A stretch of DNA of 7,561 bases from assembly GCA_002413075.1 (NCBI GenBank), contig DHWG01000210.1, positions 403-7,963 on the forward strand, in the 5' to 3' direction. How positions within the stretch are numbered: position 1 is the stretch's first letter; each line of letters begins with the position of its first letter. Below, piece after piece: positions 1-6,739 of the stretch. Position numbers and translations under genes: made by a program. The stretch comes from Desulfosporosinus sp. UBA5188. GTDB taxonomy: Bacteria > Bacillota > Desulfitobacteriia > Desulfitobacteriales > Desulfitobacteriaceae. Under the pieces are notes generated by a model. It saw only the letters and a program-made list of their open reading frames with translations, was not told where the DNA came from and did not search any database.

Positions 1-23
1 CATAGGATATTTTCAACTCCTTT
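1..23 (-). other. Possible ribosome site and start codon of a gene running off the left edge
   Basis: On the minus strand an AAAGGAG ribosome-binding sequence (17-23) is followed, after 13 nt, by ATG whose last base is position 1. The spacing is longer than the usual 5-10 nt, so the start is only a candidate. A Fur-box-like site lies just upstream (38-52) and two feoA-like remnants precede it, so an iron-uptake gene (another feoA, or feoB) is a reasonable inference. No coding sequence is visible here to test that. Confidence 0.35.
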
Positions 24-37
24 GATCTAACTATTAA

Positions 38-52
38 TGATATTGATTCTCG
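38..52. promoter_or_regulatory. Fur-box-like site ahead of the edge gene
   Basis: The 15-mer TGATATTGATTCTCG matches the 7-1-7 Fur consensus (TGATAATnATTATCA) at 11 or more of 14 defined positions. It shares the 11-mer TGATATTGATT with the minus-strand reading of the second site at 443-457. It lies between the decayed feoA remnant and the candidate start codon at the window edge, where an iron repressor would be expected to act. I could not recognise clear -10 and -35 elements next to it. Confidence 0.5.
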
Positions 53-60
53 ATTAAAAT

Positions 61-205
61 TTAAAAAAATTGCTCCCTCTCACTCAGGAACACCCCACGG
101 GTCACACCCATATCCATTAGGCGCCTCTTCACCGCGCCTTTATATCCTGACACTCTGGTGATGATCGATTTTTCACCTAGCTTTAACCTTTAAAGTCCTC
201 GCCAA
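61..205 (-). pseudogene. feoA-like remnant, frameshifted and C-terminally truncated
   Basis: FeoA is a small cytoplasmic SH3-like protein of the FeoAB ferrous-iron uptake system. In one minus-strand frame this stretch encodes LKLGEKSIITR and then VSGYKGAVKRRLMDMGVTRG. This is the typical FeoA N-terminal half, with the hallmark (V)KRRLMDMGVTRG turn. An apparent TTG start at 203-205 (LARTLK...) is one frame away, so a single-base shift near 188-190 breaks the reading frame. After the TRG motif the frame gives about ten unrelated residues and stops at 61-63, so roughly the last 30 residues of a 70-75 residue FeoA are missing. It follows another feoA-like remnant by 26 nt, like a former tandem feoA-feoA arrangement. 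The family call rests on the motif; a functional product is very unlikely. Confidence 0.68.
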
Positions 206-231
206 ACCGCTTACCGCCCTTATTATCAGAC

Positions 232-410
232 CTACACAAGTACCTGCTGGGCAACTCTCCTATTCAGAGCCAATCTCGATCCTTTTATGGATACAATAAG
301 ATTCCCATTGAATTCTGATATGACCGATATGGTCACACCCGGAATAATACCCTTAGCCCTACAAGCCCAACTACCGCCTCTTTACCCGAGGAAAGCATTG
401 TTAAGGGCAT
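232..410 (-). pseudogene. feoA-like remnant with internal deletion and frameshift
   Basis: From the ATG at 408-410 the minus strand reads MPLTMLSSGKEAVVGLVG, the usual opening of a FeoA-domain protein. The frame then runs into a stop (TGA). In another frame, from about 357, the reading resumes as AKGIIPGVTISVISEFNG. It continues to IKGSRLALNRRVAQQVLV with a stop at 232-234, an intact FeoA C-terminal half with the KGSRLAL motif. The total of 179 nt is not a multiple of three and is about 13 codons short of a full FeoA. The part lost is the basic helix segment (GG..LRRRL) just before GIIPG. A promoter (473-501) and a Fur-box-like site (443-457) still stand upstream. The good conservation on both sides of the break suggests fairly recent decay. 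A sequencing error alone would not explain the missing segment. Confidence 0.72.
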
Positions 411-442
411 TTTTCTCACGCCTCGTCTCGACTAATTGCAAT

Positions 443-457
443 TGATAATCAATATCA
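443..457. promoter_or_regulatory. Fur-box-like operator over the feoA-remnant promoter
   Basis: TGATAATCAATATCA matches the 7-1-7 Fur consensus TGATAATnATTATCA at 13 of 14 defined positions and contains the 13-bp palindrome ATTGATAATCAAT (441-453). It lies 15 nt downstream of the predicted -10 (473-478), near the transcription start, and about 33 nt upstream of the remnant's ATG. Iron-dependent repression by Fur is the expected role; this is inference from motif and context. Confidence 0.65.
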
Positions 458-472
458 CTCTTGTGTAAATTA

Positions 473-501
473 ATACTAGCATTGATATTTCATTTCGTCA
501 A
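473..501 (-). promoter_or_regulatory. Predicted sigma-A promoter for the feoA remnants
   Basis: On the minus strand TTGACG (496-501) and TAGTAT (473-478) are separated by exactly 17 bp. They are close to the TTGACA/TATAAT consensus. The Fur-box-like site sits just downstream, and the feoA-like remnant starts about 60 nt downstream. The promoter may be a surviving relic that now transcribes only broken genes or reads through to the gene at the window edge. Confidence 0.5.
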
Positions 502-565
502 TGAGAATTTTGCGATCATTTTACTGGCCAGACACTAATCCTCCTGTGTTGGATTCAGTATATAC

Positions 566-616
566 AAAAAGCACCTACAGGCTAAACACTCTATTTGAAG
601 TGTTCAGACTATAGGT
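566..616 (-). terminator. Rho-independent terminator of the rbs operon
   Basis: An imperfect inverted repeat has arms 573-590 and 599-616, pairing at 15 of 18 positions around an 8-nt loop. The uninterrupted top six pairs are AACACT/AGTGTT. On the minus strand it is followed directly by a TTTTT run (566-570). It starts about 30 nt after the rbsB stop codon, as expected for the end of the operon. Confidence 0.82.
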
Positions 617-646
617 ACCAGTTTACTCTTACCCCTACTCTCTTTA

Positions 647-1582
647 TTATTTCGTAATCAACTCTAACTCAACTGGCATACTCGCTTCAACTTTCTCCCC
701 TTTAGCCACTTTCAGTGCAGTCTCTAACGCGGTTTTACCAATCAGATCGGGTTTTTGAGCAACTGTAGCCGCCATTTTTCCGTCTTTAACGGCTTTCACA
801 GCGTCATCTGTAGCATCGAAGCCAACCACTAGAATATTACTTTTGCCCGCTGCTTGAATGGCACTGAGAGCTCCTAAAGCCATTTCATCGTTGTGTGCGA
901 ACACTGCTTGGACGTCTTTATTGCCTTGAAGAATGTTTTCCATAACTTTTAATCCTTTAGCGCGATCGAAATCAGCAGGTTGAGAAGCTACGACTTTTAC
1001 TCCATCTTTGCCATCCACAACATCATGGAAACCTTTACCGCGATCACGTGCTGCCGATGTTCCTGCAATTCCTTGCAATTCCACGATATTTCCTTTATTG
1101 CCCAGAGTTTTTAGGATATATTCCGCAGCCATGCTGCCACCTTTTACGTTATCAGACGCGATATGAGAAACCACTTTACCCCCGTTGGAAGCCCGGTCAA
1201 CCGTGATGACCGGTATATTTGCTTTATTAGCCGATTCCACGGCGGAAACAATCGCTGCACTGTCAGTTGGGTTAATGAGAATCACACTGACTTTTTTCTG
1301 AATCAAGTCTTCGATATCGCTGATTTGCTTTGCTGTATTATCGCGAGCATCCACAACCAACAGATCGGCGCCAGCGTCTTTGGCAGCTTTTTCAGCGCCT
1401 TGCTTGAGCGTTACAAAGAATGGGTTGTTTAAAGTTGAGATCGATAAACCAATCGTTACTTTACCCGTTGGTTTAGCCGTGTCTTTAGTTTCTAATTTTG
1501 ATTGGGTCGTTCCGCAACCAATGAGACTAATGGACATGAGAGCAACGAGCATTATCGCCCATACGCTATGCTTTCTTTTCAT
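647..1582 (-). CDS. rbsB: Ribose ABC transporter substrate-binding lipoprotein RbsB
   Basis: RbsB binds D-ribose outside the membrane and delivers it to RbsC/RbsA. The 311-residue protein has a basic start (MKRKH), a hydrophobic stretch and a lipobox LIGC (residues 20-23), so Cys23 should be lipidated and anchored. The rest closely resembles Escherichia coli RbsB. Ligand-contact positions known from that protein are present: NNPFF (52-56), D129-R130, R179 in GTSAAR, F205 in PADFDR, N231, D256 in GFD and Q276. I chose the ATG at 1580-1582, not the upstream in-frame ATG at 1627, because a GAAAGGAA ribosome site (1590-1597) precedes it and the signal peptide then begins normally. It is the last gene of the operon, separated from rbsC by 192 nt and followed by a terminator. 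Identification is secure. Confidence 0.96.
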   Translation of the reverse strand: MKRKHSVWAIMLVALMSISLIGCGTTQSKLETKDTAKPTGKVTIGLSISTLNNPFFVTLKQGAEKAAKDAGADLLVVDARDNTAKQISDIEDLIQKKVSVILINPTDSAAIVSAVESANKANIPVITVDRASNGGKVVSHIASDNVKGGSMAAEYILKTLGNKGNIVELQGIAGTSAARDRGKGFHDVVDGKDGVKVVASQPADFDRAKGLKVMENILQGNKDVQAVFAHNDEMALGALSAIQAAGKSNILVVGFDATDDAVKAVKDGKMAATVAQKPDLIGKTALETALKVAKGEKVEASMPVELELITK

Positions 1583-1774
1583 TTTATACTTCCTTTCTAT
1601 TAGGTGACATAGCCACCATGTGTCCATAGTTGAGCACCGATAATAAAAAATTCAGGATCGTTTCTATGCCTTTGCATCCTCCCCTTCTAAGAGAACCTAT
1701 ATCCTCACAACTGAAGAAACCGTCGTTCGATTCAGTTGAAGATCCGCAAATTGCTCATTCTACTTAGGGATTGA
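1583..1774 (-). other. rbsC-rbsB intercistronic region with stem-loop potential
   Basis: This 192-nt gap is the only real spacer in an otherwise tightly packed operon. On the minus strand it contains CAACTGAA...TTCAGTTG (1708-1715 and 1731-1738), a perfect 8-bp inverted repeat with a 15-nt loop. A weaker AGGAT...ATCCT pair (about 1653-1681) follows, then a T6 run. I see no convincing promoter. The region could set the relative amount of rbsB mRNA by RNA processing, stabilisation or partial termination, but the sequence alone does not prove any of these. Confidence 0.45.
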
Positions 1775-2713
1775 TTATTTCCCTTTTGACCGATCCAACA
1801 AGACCGCCAGCAGAATGACCCCGCCTTTTACGACCAGTTGGTAAAAGGATGAAACATTCATAAGATTCAAGCCGTTATCTAAAATACCAATGATCATGGC
1901 TCCTATTAAGGTTCCAACAATCCATCCTTTACCTCCCGAAAGACTCGTCCCCCCTAATACTACGGCCGCTATCGCATCGAGTTCATATGACGTCCCTGCC
2001 GTTGGTTGTGCGGAATTCAAGCGCGAAGTCAGGATAATCCCGCTTATCGAAGCAAGCAAACCACTGATACTATAGACAAGAATTTTGACTTTACTTGTGT
2101 TGATTCCGGAAAGTCGCGTCGCTTCTTCGTTTCCCCCTAAGGCAAAAACGTGGCGACCGAATGACGTAAATTTCAAAATAACATAGAGTGCCCCAAAGGC
2201 CACCAACATCCAAATCACGGGCATCGGAATTTCCAAGAGATACCCCCGTCCGATCATTCCAAAAGCGTCCGGAAGTCCTGTGATCGGTTTTCCCTCCGTA
2301 TAAACTAATGTTAAGCCGCGAAAAATCGTCATAGTCGCCAGAGTGGCAATAAACGGTGCCACTTTTCCTCGTGCAATGACAACCCCATTCACGGTTCCCA
2401 TCAAAGTCCCAGACAACACTCCTACGCCTATTGCGAGCCAGGAGTTCGTCCCCGAAGCCATCATCCCTGCCGCAAAGGCACTCGAAAGTGCCATGATCGA
2501 ACCGACAGACAGGTCGATCCCTGCCGTTAAAATGACAAACGTCATCCCAAAGGCTATCAAGGCATTGATCGAAACCTGACGGAGGACGTTAAAGATATTG
2601 CCCACGGTCAGAAAGTCTGAATTGATAATCGATAAGATGAAGACGATAAGAATCAAACCCACTAGGGGTCCCATGCGCTGCAGAATCCCACTCTTTCCCC
2701 GAACTTTACCCAT
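1775..2713 (-). CDS. rbsC: Ribose ABC transporter permease RbsC
   Basis: RbsC is the membrane-spanning subunit that carries ribose across the cytoplasmic membrane, working as a dimer with RbsA and RbsB. The 312-residue protein is strongly hydrophobic, with multiple membrane segments from about residue 14 onward. It shows hallmark family motifs TAGIDLSVGS (63-72), GGNEEATRLSGI (193-204, the cytoplasmic loop facing the ATPase) and LGGTSLSGGKG (253-263). The ATG at 2711-2713 is preferred over an in-frame TTG at 2737 because the ribosome site AGGAGGG (2721-2727) lies 7 nt before the ATG and inside the longer version. The start overlaps the 3' end of rbsA by 8 nt (ATGGGTAA), suggesting translational coupling. 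Length and motifs are normal for the family. Confidence 0.95.
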   Translation of the reverse strand: MGKVRGKSGILQRMGPLVGLILIVFILSIINSDFLTVGNIFNVLRQVSINALIAFGMTFVILTAGIDLSVGSIMALSSAFAAGMMASGTNSWLAIGVGVLSGTLMGTVNGVVIARGKVAPFIATLATMTIFRGLTLVYTEGKPITGLPDAFGMIGRGYLLEIPMPVIWMLVAFGALYVILKFTSFGRHVFALGGNEEATRLSGINTSKVKILVYSISGLLASISGIILTSRLNSAQPTAGTSYELDAIAAVVLGGTSLSGGKGWIVGTLIGAMIIGILDNGLNLMNVSSFYQLVVKGGVILLAVLLDRSKGK

Positions 2714-4202
2714 GACTTTTCCCTCCTGTAGCAGCAATCATAATCTTTTCCTGTGTTGCGTTTTCGCGTGAGAATTCCCCTGTGATTCGCCCTTCATGCA
2801 TGACAAGTACTCGATCGCTCATTCCAAGGACCTCTGGAAGTTCTGAGGAAATCGTGACAATAGCAACCCCTTTTTGAACGAGTTGGTTCATCAAGTCATA
2901 GATTTCCCGTTTCGCCCCGATATCCACACCCCTTGTCGGTTCATCTAGGATTAAAACCTTAGGCTGAGTCGCTAGCCACTTGCCGATCACAACTTTCTGC
3001 TGATTACCTCCACTTAATGAACTCACCAATTGCCCGGAATGATGGACTTTCACTTTCAGTTTCTTAATACTATCGTCCACAAAATCCTGTTCCAACCGAT
3101 GACTGACAAACCCAAAGTGCGACAGGGAGCGTAAATTAGGCAACGCTAAATTTTCTCGAACCGAGAGATCGGGGACAAGACCTTCCCCCTTCCGATCCTC
3201 CGTAATCAACGCCATACCTGCTTTAATCGCATTGGCAGGGCTATTAATCGCCACCGGTTTGCCATTCACGAAGATCTGCCCTTGATACTTCCCTATGCCA
3301 AACAGAGCTTTGGCCAATTCTGATCGACCAGCTCCCATCAAACCGGCAATTCCTAGAATTTCTCCAGCCCGCACACTAAAGTTGATATCATAGAGTTTTC
3401 CTTCTTGGGCTAGCCCTTCCACACGAAGACGCTCTTCCCCTATTTCCGTTTCTACCTTAGGGAAACGTTCTTTGATCTCCCGACCAACCATCATTTGTAC
3501 TAACTCGTCCATCGTTGTGACATTCGTATCCCGGGTACCTATATAATGCCCATCCCGCAACACAGTGATCCGATCACTGATCTGGAAAATTTCCTCCATA
3601 CGATGGGAAATATAGATCATTCCCACCCCTTGGGTTTTCAACGTCGCAATGAGCTGGAAGAGTTTCTCTATTTCTCGTTTGGTCAAAGCCGCCGTCGGCT
3701 CGTCGAGGACCAAAATTTTTGCATTCATGGAAAGTGCTTTAGCGATTTCTACCATTTGCTGCTGACCAACAGAAAGTTCACCCACTAGACTATCAGGGTT
3801 CAAATCCATCCCTAGTTGCTGAAGATAGTTCTTTGCTTCTGAGCGCATTCGAGTCCTGTTAATGAATCCCGTCCGGCCCCATTCAAACTCGCGTCCTAAA
3901 AACATGTTTTCTTGGATGGATAGATCGGGGATCATATTAAGTTCCTGATGGATGATCGCAACTCCCAAACTTTGGGCAGTTTTAGGCGAAGAAGCCACGG
4001 ACTCGGTTCCTTGAATCTGAATAGAGCCTGTATCCTTACTATAAATTCCAGATAGGATTTTCATCAGGGTCGATTTACCCGCTCCATTCTCTCCCATCAA
4101 GGCATGGACTTCCCCTTGGCGAAGCGAAAATTGAACATTTTCTAACACCTTTACTCCATTGAAACTCTTGTTAATGCCCTCTATTGTCAAGAGATCCGTC
4201 AC
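2706..4202 (-). CDS. rbsA: Ribose ABC transporter ATP-binding protein RbsA
   Basis: RbsA is the double-ATPase subunit that powers ribose import on the cytoplasmic face. The 498-residue protein has two ABC domains in tandem. The first has a full Walker A GENGAGKST (37-45), signature LSVGQQQ (143-149), Walker B ILVLDEP (163-169) and a switch histidine in ISHR. The second has a degenerate P-loop GLMGAGRS (287-294), signature LSGGNQQ (396-402) and Walker B VLILDEP (416-422), and ISSE replaces the switch histidine. This asymmetry is normal for the RbsA/AraG/XylG/MglA group and is not damage. I chose the GTG at 4200-4202 because AAAGGAGGG (4211-4219) lies 8 nt upstream of it. A longer reading from a TTG at 4229, overlapping rbsD by 4 nt, is possible but has a weaker ribosome site. 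rbsD ends 23 nt upstream of the chosen start. Confidence 0.95.
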   Translation of the reverse strand: MTDLLTIEGINKSFNGVKVLENVQFSLRQGEVHALMGENGAGKSTLMKILSGIYSKDTGSIQIQGTESVASSPKTAQSLGVAIIHQELNMIPDLSIQENMFLGREFEWGRTGFINRTRMRSEAKNYLQQLGMDLNPDSLVGELSVGQQQMVEIAKALSMNAKILVLDEPTAALTKREIEKLFQLIATLKTQGVGMIYISHRMEEIFQISDRITVLRDGHYIGTRDTNVTTMDELVQMMVGREIKERFPKVETEIGEERLRVEGLAQEGKLYDINFSVRAGEILGIAGLMGAGRSELAKALFGIGKYQGQIFVNGKPVAINSPANAIKAGMALITEDRKGEGLVPDLSVRENLALPNLRSLSHFGFVSHRLEQDFVDDSIKKLKVKVHHSGQLVSSLSGGNQQKVVIGKWLATQPKVLILDEPTRGVDIGAKREIYDLMNQLVQKGVAIVTISSELPEVLGMSDRVLVMHEGRITGEFSRENATQEKIMIAATGGKSHG

Positions 4203-4225
4203 ACCAGAATCCCTCCTTTGTATTT

Positions 4226-4621
4226 TCAAAAGATTACGCCCGCCTCAAGCACGACATTGGCATAGGGGGTAAATTCGCCTGTGCGAATCACAGCCTTGGC
4301 CTGATGAGTTAAGACTTTCAACTCCTCATGCGTGATGACCTTGATCTGAACACTGGGTAGAACGGCGATCAGTTCTTCCTTTTTGGTAGCGCTTGCCGAT
4401 CCCATTTCATGAGCCACATAAGCCTTTTCCACACACATTTCTTGAAGAACGGTCTCAACCGTCTCAATGAACGATGGGACTCCTTCTTTCAAAGCCAAAT
4501 CAATTCGTTTGACATGAGAAGGAATCGGTAAACCTGCATCCGCTATGACGATCAAATCCATATGCCCAAGCTCGCTAATCACTCGGGAAATCTCACTATT
4601 TAAGATGCCAATTTTCTTCAA
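4226..4621 (-). CDS. rbsD: D-ribose pyranase RbsD
   Basis: RbsD catalyses interconversion of the beta-pyranose form of D-ribose towards the furanose used by ribokinase. The 131-residue protein has the exact length and numbering of Bacillus subtilis RbsD. His20 (in GHMD), Asp28, His98, Tyr120 and Asn122, the residues linked to catalysis and sugar binding in that family, are all in place. The C-terminal half has the conserved THQAKAVIRTGE run. Translation begins at TTG (4619-4621), with GGGAGG (4630-4635) 8 nt upstream. The start overlaps the rbsK stop codon as TTGA, so translation is probably coupled to rbsK. The active enzyme is a ring-shaped oligomer in known members; nothing here suggests otherwise. 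Confidence 0.95.
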   Translation of the reverse strand: MKKIGILNSEISRVISELGHMDLIVIADAGLPIPSHVKRIDLALKEGVPSFIETVETVLQEMCVEKAYVAHEMGSASATKKEELIAVLPSVQIKVITHEELKVLTHQAKAVIRTGEFTPYANVVLEAGVIF

Positions 4622-5544
4622 CCTTCATGCCTCCCGAAATACTCTTCTACCTCAGCCAACATTGGCATTCCGCCCTGAGCTCCAAATTTAGTAACGGCAA
4701 GTGCAGAAACCTGAACTGCAAATTCAACGGCTTCTCTAATGGATTTCTTCTGGGCTAGAGCATACGCCACGCCAGCATTAAAGGCATCTCCTGCTCCCGT
4801 AGTATCCACCACGGGAACCTTATGACCAGAGATATTAACCAAGTTGCCGCCTTTTTCCATAAACGCGACTCCTTCAGCTCCCAAAGTCGTAACACAACAT
4901 GAAACCCCGACCTCCAATAATCGCTCAGTTCCTTGAGCTATCAAAGACTCTTCTGACATCCCTGTAATCAAGGCCAGTTCGGAACGATTGGGGGTTATAT
5001 AGTCGACCTTACTGAGTAGATCCTGAGAAAGGCTTTGGGCTGGTGCTGGATTAAGCATCACGGTTGTCCCATGCTTTCTTGCCAGCTTGACCGCATACTC
5101 CACGGTCACTAGGGGAATCTCTAGTTGCAAGAGGATAAGATCTGCTTCGGCAATTTCCGCTTCATACTGGTCCAAATCCTCAGGTAAACACTGGGCATTT
5201 GCTCCTGGAACCACCACGATACTGTTATCCCCTTCAGCCAGGAGAATGGAGGCAACTCCTGTGGCTTCTGAAGCGAGCACCTTAACGCTCGAAGTATTCA
5301 CTCCATCCTTTTGCAGGGTCTTCAAGAGTTCCTCCCCAAATGAATCTGAGCCAACTGCACCGATCATTATGATCTCAGCGCCTAAACGGGCTAATCCTAC
5401 CGCCTGATTTGCACCTTTACCACCAGGAATGAAATGAATCTCTTCCCCCATCACAGTTTCCCCGCGTTTAGGAGCACGCGCGGCTTTGACGACCAAATCC
5501 ATATTCAAGCTACCAATGACGACAATCTTGGGCCGCTGACCCAT
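4618..5544 (-). CDS. rbsK: Ribokinase RbsK
   Basis: RbsK is a cytoplasmic PfkB-family kinase that phosphorylates D-ribose with ATP to D-ribose 5-phosphate, feeding the pentose phosphate pathway and nucleotide synthesis. The 308 residues match the usual length (309 in Escherichia coli). Visible motifs are the N-terminal GSLNMD (11-16), the first PfkB signature PGGKGANQAVG (40-50), ITPNRSE (183-189), TLGAEG (220-225) and the second signature DTTGAGDAF (247-255), whose Asp253 is the catalytic base. The ATG at 5542-5544 directly follows the rbsR stop codon. The ribosome site AAGGAGG (5553-5559) lies inside the rbsR 3' end, 8 nt upstream. It overlaps rbsD by 4 nt. No abnormal residue or truncation was seen. 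Confidence 0.96.
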   Translation of the reverse strand: MGQRPKIVVIGSLNMDLVVKAARAPKRGETVMGEEIHFIPGGKGANQAVGLARLGAEIIMIGAVGSDSFGEELLKTLQKDGVNTSSVKVLASEATGVASILLAEGDNSIVVVPGANAQCLPEDLDQYEAEIAEADLILLQLEIPLVTVEYAVKLARKHGTTVMLNPAPAQSLSQDLLSKVDYITPNRSELALITGMSEESLIAQGTERLLEVGVSCCVTTLGAEGVAFMEKGGNLVNISGHKVPVVDTTGAGDAFNAGVAYALAQKKSIREAVEFAVQVSALAVTKFGAQGGMPMLAEVEEYFGRHEG

Positions 5545-6546
5545 TTAGGATTCCTCCTTCATTGTTGATTTTCTGGGAATTAAAGTGACGTCCAATTCAA
5601 TCAGCGAATTCCCACTGATCCCGCTTTCAATTTCGTCTAGTAAAATCTGGGCAGCTAATCGTCCCATCTCATAAATTGGCTGGGCCACCGTCGTTAATTC
5701 TGGCTCGGTAATCTCTGTTAAGCCAATCCCATCAAACCCACAGACTTTAACCTGTTCTGGGACCTGGATCCCCCGTTCACGCAAAGCTTTGAGAGCCCCT
5801 ATCGCCATGAGATCATTTCCTGCAAAAATCCCATCGATATTTGGATGACGGGCAAAGAGCTGTTCCACTGCCTTCCGCCCACTATCGATATCAAAATGCC
5901 CGGGTTCCATCAGACTGGGCGAATACCCCTTTGATCCTTGAACGACTTCCTCATACCCAAGCAAACGCTCTCGTGCCGTGATAAATTCCTGTGGTCCGTA
6001 AATATGAGCGATTCTCTGACAGCCTTGCCCAAGCAGATGGTGAGCGGCGAGTTTTGCCCCCTCTCGATTGTTGGAACGTATAACTGGGCAGGCTGTAGTG
6101 TTCAAGCCTCTATCTAACAGCACAATCGGGATTCCTTCTTTTCTTAAAGATTCGACATCCTCTTCACGAATAGTATTTGAAGCGATGATGAAGCCATCCA
6201 CGTACTTTTTCTTAAGGACCTTGATATAAGAACTTTCTTTTAAGCCTAGATCATCTGAGTTACCTAGGATAACCGTCAGCCCTTTCTTATGGGCTACATC
6301 TTCGACCCCGCGAGCCAAAGCAGGAAAAAACGGATTTAAAATATCCGGCAAGATTAAGGCAATTATTCCCATTTTCTTGCCCGCTAGGCCCCGAGCAACA
6401 GCATTTGGTTCGTATTGAAGTTGCTCAACCGCTTTCAGTACTTGTCCAGCGGTCTCGGGATTCACAGAGTCCTTTTGGTTAATTACTCGGGAGACTGTAG
6501 CTACCGACACTCCTGCTAAACGAGCAACATCTCTAATCGTCGCCAA
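5545..6546 (-). CDS. rbsR: LacI-family ribose operon repressor RbsR
   Basis: RbsR is a DNA-binding repressor whose effector domain resembles ribose-binding protein. Residues 2-22 form the LacI-type helix-turn-helix (ATIRDVARLAGVSVATVSRV), followed by the hinge segment PNAVARGLAGKK (47-58). A type-1 periplasmic-binding-like core follows, including NPFFPALARGVED and GIFAGNDLMAIGAL. The length is 333 residues. I chose the TTG at 6544-6546, giving the canonical (M)ATIRDVA start with AGAGGG (6555-6560) 8 nt upstream. A GTG three codons earlier would sit directly on the ribosome site. As first gene of the operon with two LacI-type operators upstream, it is expected to be self-regulated and released by ribose or a ribose derivative. 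The specific assignment within the LacI family comes from gene context. Confidence 0.92.
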   Translation of the reverse strand: MATIRDVARLAGVSVATVSRVINQKDSVNPETAGQVLKAVEQLQYEPNAVARGLAGKKMGIIALILPDILNPFFPALARGVEDVAHKKGLTVILGNSDDLGLKESSYIKVLKKKYVDGFIIASNTIREEDVESLRKEGIPIVLLDRGLNTTACPVIRSNNREGAKLAAHHLLGQGCQRIAHIYGPQEFITARERLLGYEEVVQGSKGYSPSLMEPGHFDIDSGRKAVEQLFARHPNIDGIFAGNDLMAIGALKALRERGIQVPEQVKVCGFDGIGLTEITEPELTTVAQPIYEMGRLAAQILLDEIESGISGNSLIELDVTLIPRKSTMKEES

Positions 6547-6570
6547 TTGGCACACCCTCTATCCGTTTTC

Positions 6571-6584
6571 TGTAATCGGTTACA
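6571..6584. promoter_or_regulatory. LacI-type operator O1 (RbsR and/or CcpA cre)
   Basis: TGTAATCGGTTACA is a near-perfect palindrome centred on CG. It differs from the second operator at 6740-6753 by one base. It lies 24 nt upstream of the rbsR start and 9 nt below a possible -10 (6594-6599), so a bound repressor would block initiation there or act as a roadblock on the long leader. It fits both a LacI-family RbsR site and the core of the CcpA cre consensus (TGNAANCGNNNNCA); context favours RbsR, but shared use cannot be excluded. Confidence 0.78.
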
Positions 6585-6593
6585 TTTCATCAC

Positions 6594-6620
6594 ACTATAT
6601 ATTCTATATTTCACTTGCAA
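6594..6620 (-). promoter_or_regulatory. Possible second rbs promoter
   Basis: On the minus strand TTGCAA (6615-6620) and TATAGT (6594-6599) are separated by 15 bp, shorter than ideal. An alternative -10, TAGTGT, gives 17 bp but a poorer hexamer. Its support is mainly positional: operator O1 lies 9 bp below this -10, nearly the same arrangement as O2 and the main promoter (11 bp). Confidence 0.32.
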
Positions 6621-6739
6621 GTCCTGATTATCTACACTTTAATCGTGAATTTATGCTGTAAAAAAGACTCTTTATAATGAATAAGCATGGCCTCTTTACC
6701 ATATTTTTGTAGCTTTTTGATTGGGGGTAAGTACGTTAA

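Noticed and set aside
531..552. AGGAGG followed by GTG on the minus strand below the rbs terminator
   Set aside because: The frame from the GTG stops after four codons, so no gene can be supported.
1583..1627. Longer rbsB start giving 15 extra N-terminal residues
   Set aside because: It would put non-signal residues (MDTWWLCHLIERKYK) before a normal lipoprotein signal peptide and has no good ribosome site, whereas the inner ATG has one.
1641..1681. AGGAT/ATCCT pair plus T6 as an internal terminator between rbsC and rbsB
   Set aside because: The stem is only 5 bp with a long loop, too weak to call as a terminator; it is mentioned only as part of the intercistronic region.
2706..4202. Degenerate second P-loop (GLMGAGRS, no lysine) in RbsA as a sign of damage
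   Set aside because: This substitution is normal in the RbsA/AraG/XylG/MglA group of double ATPases.
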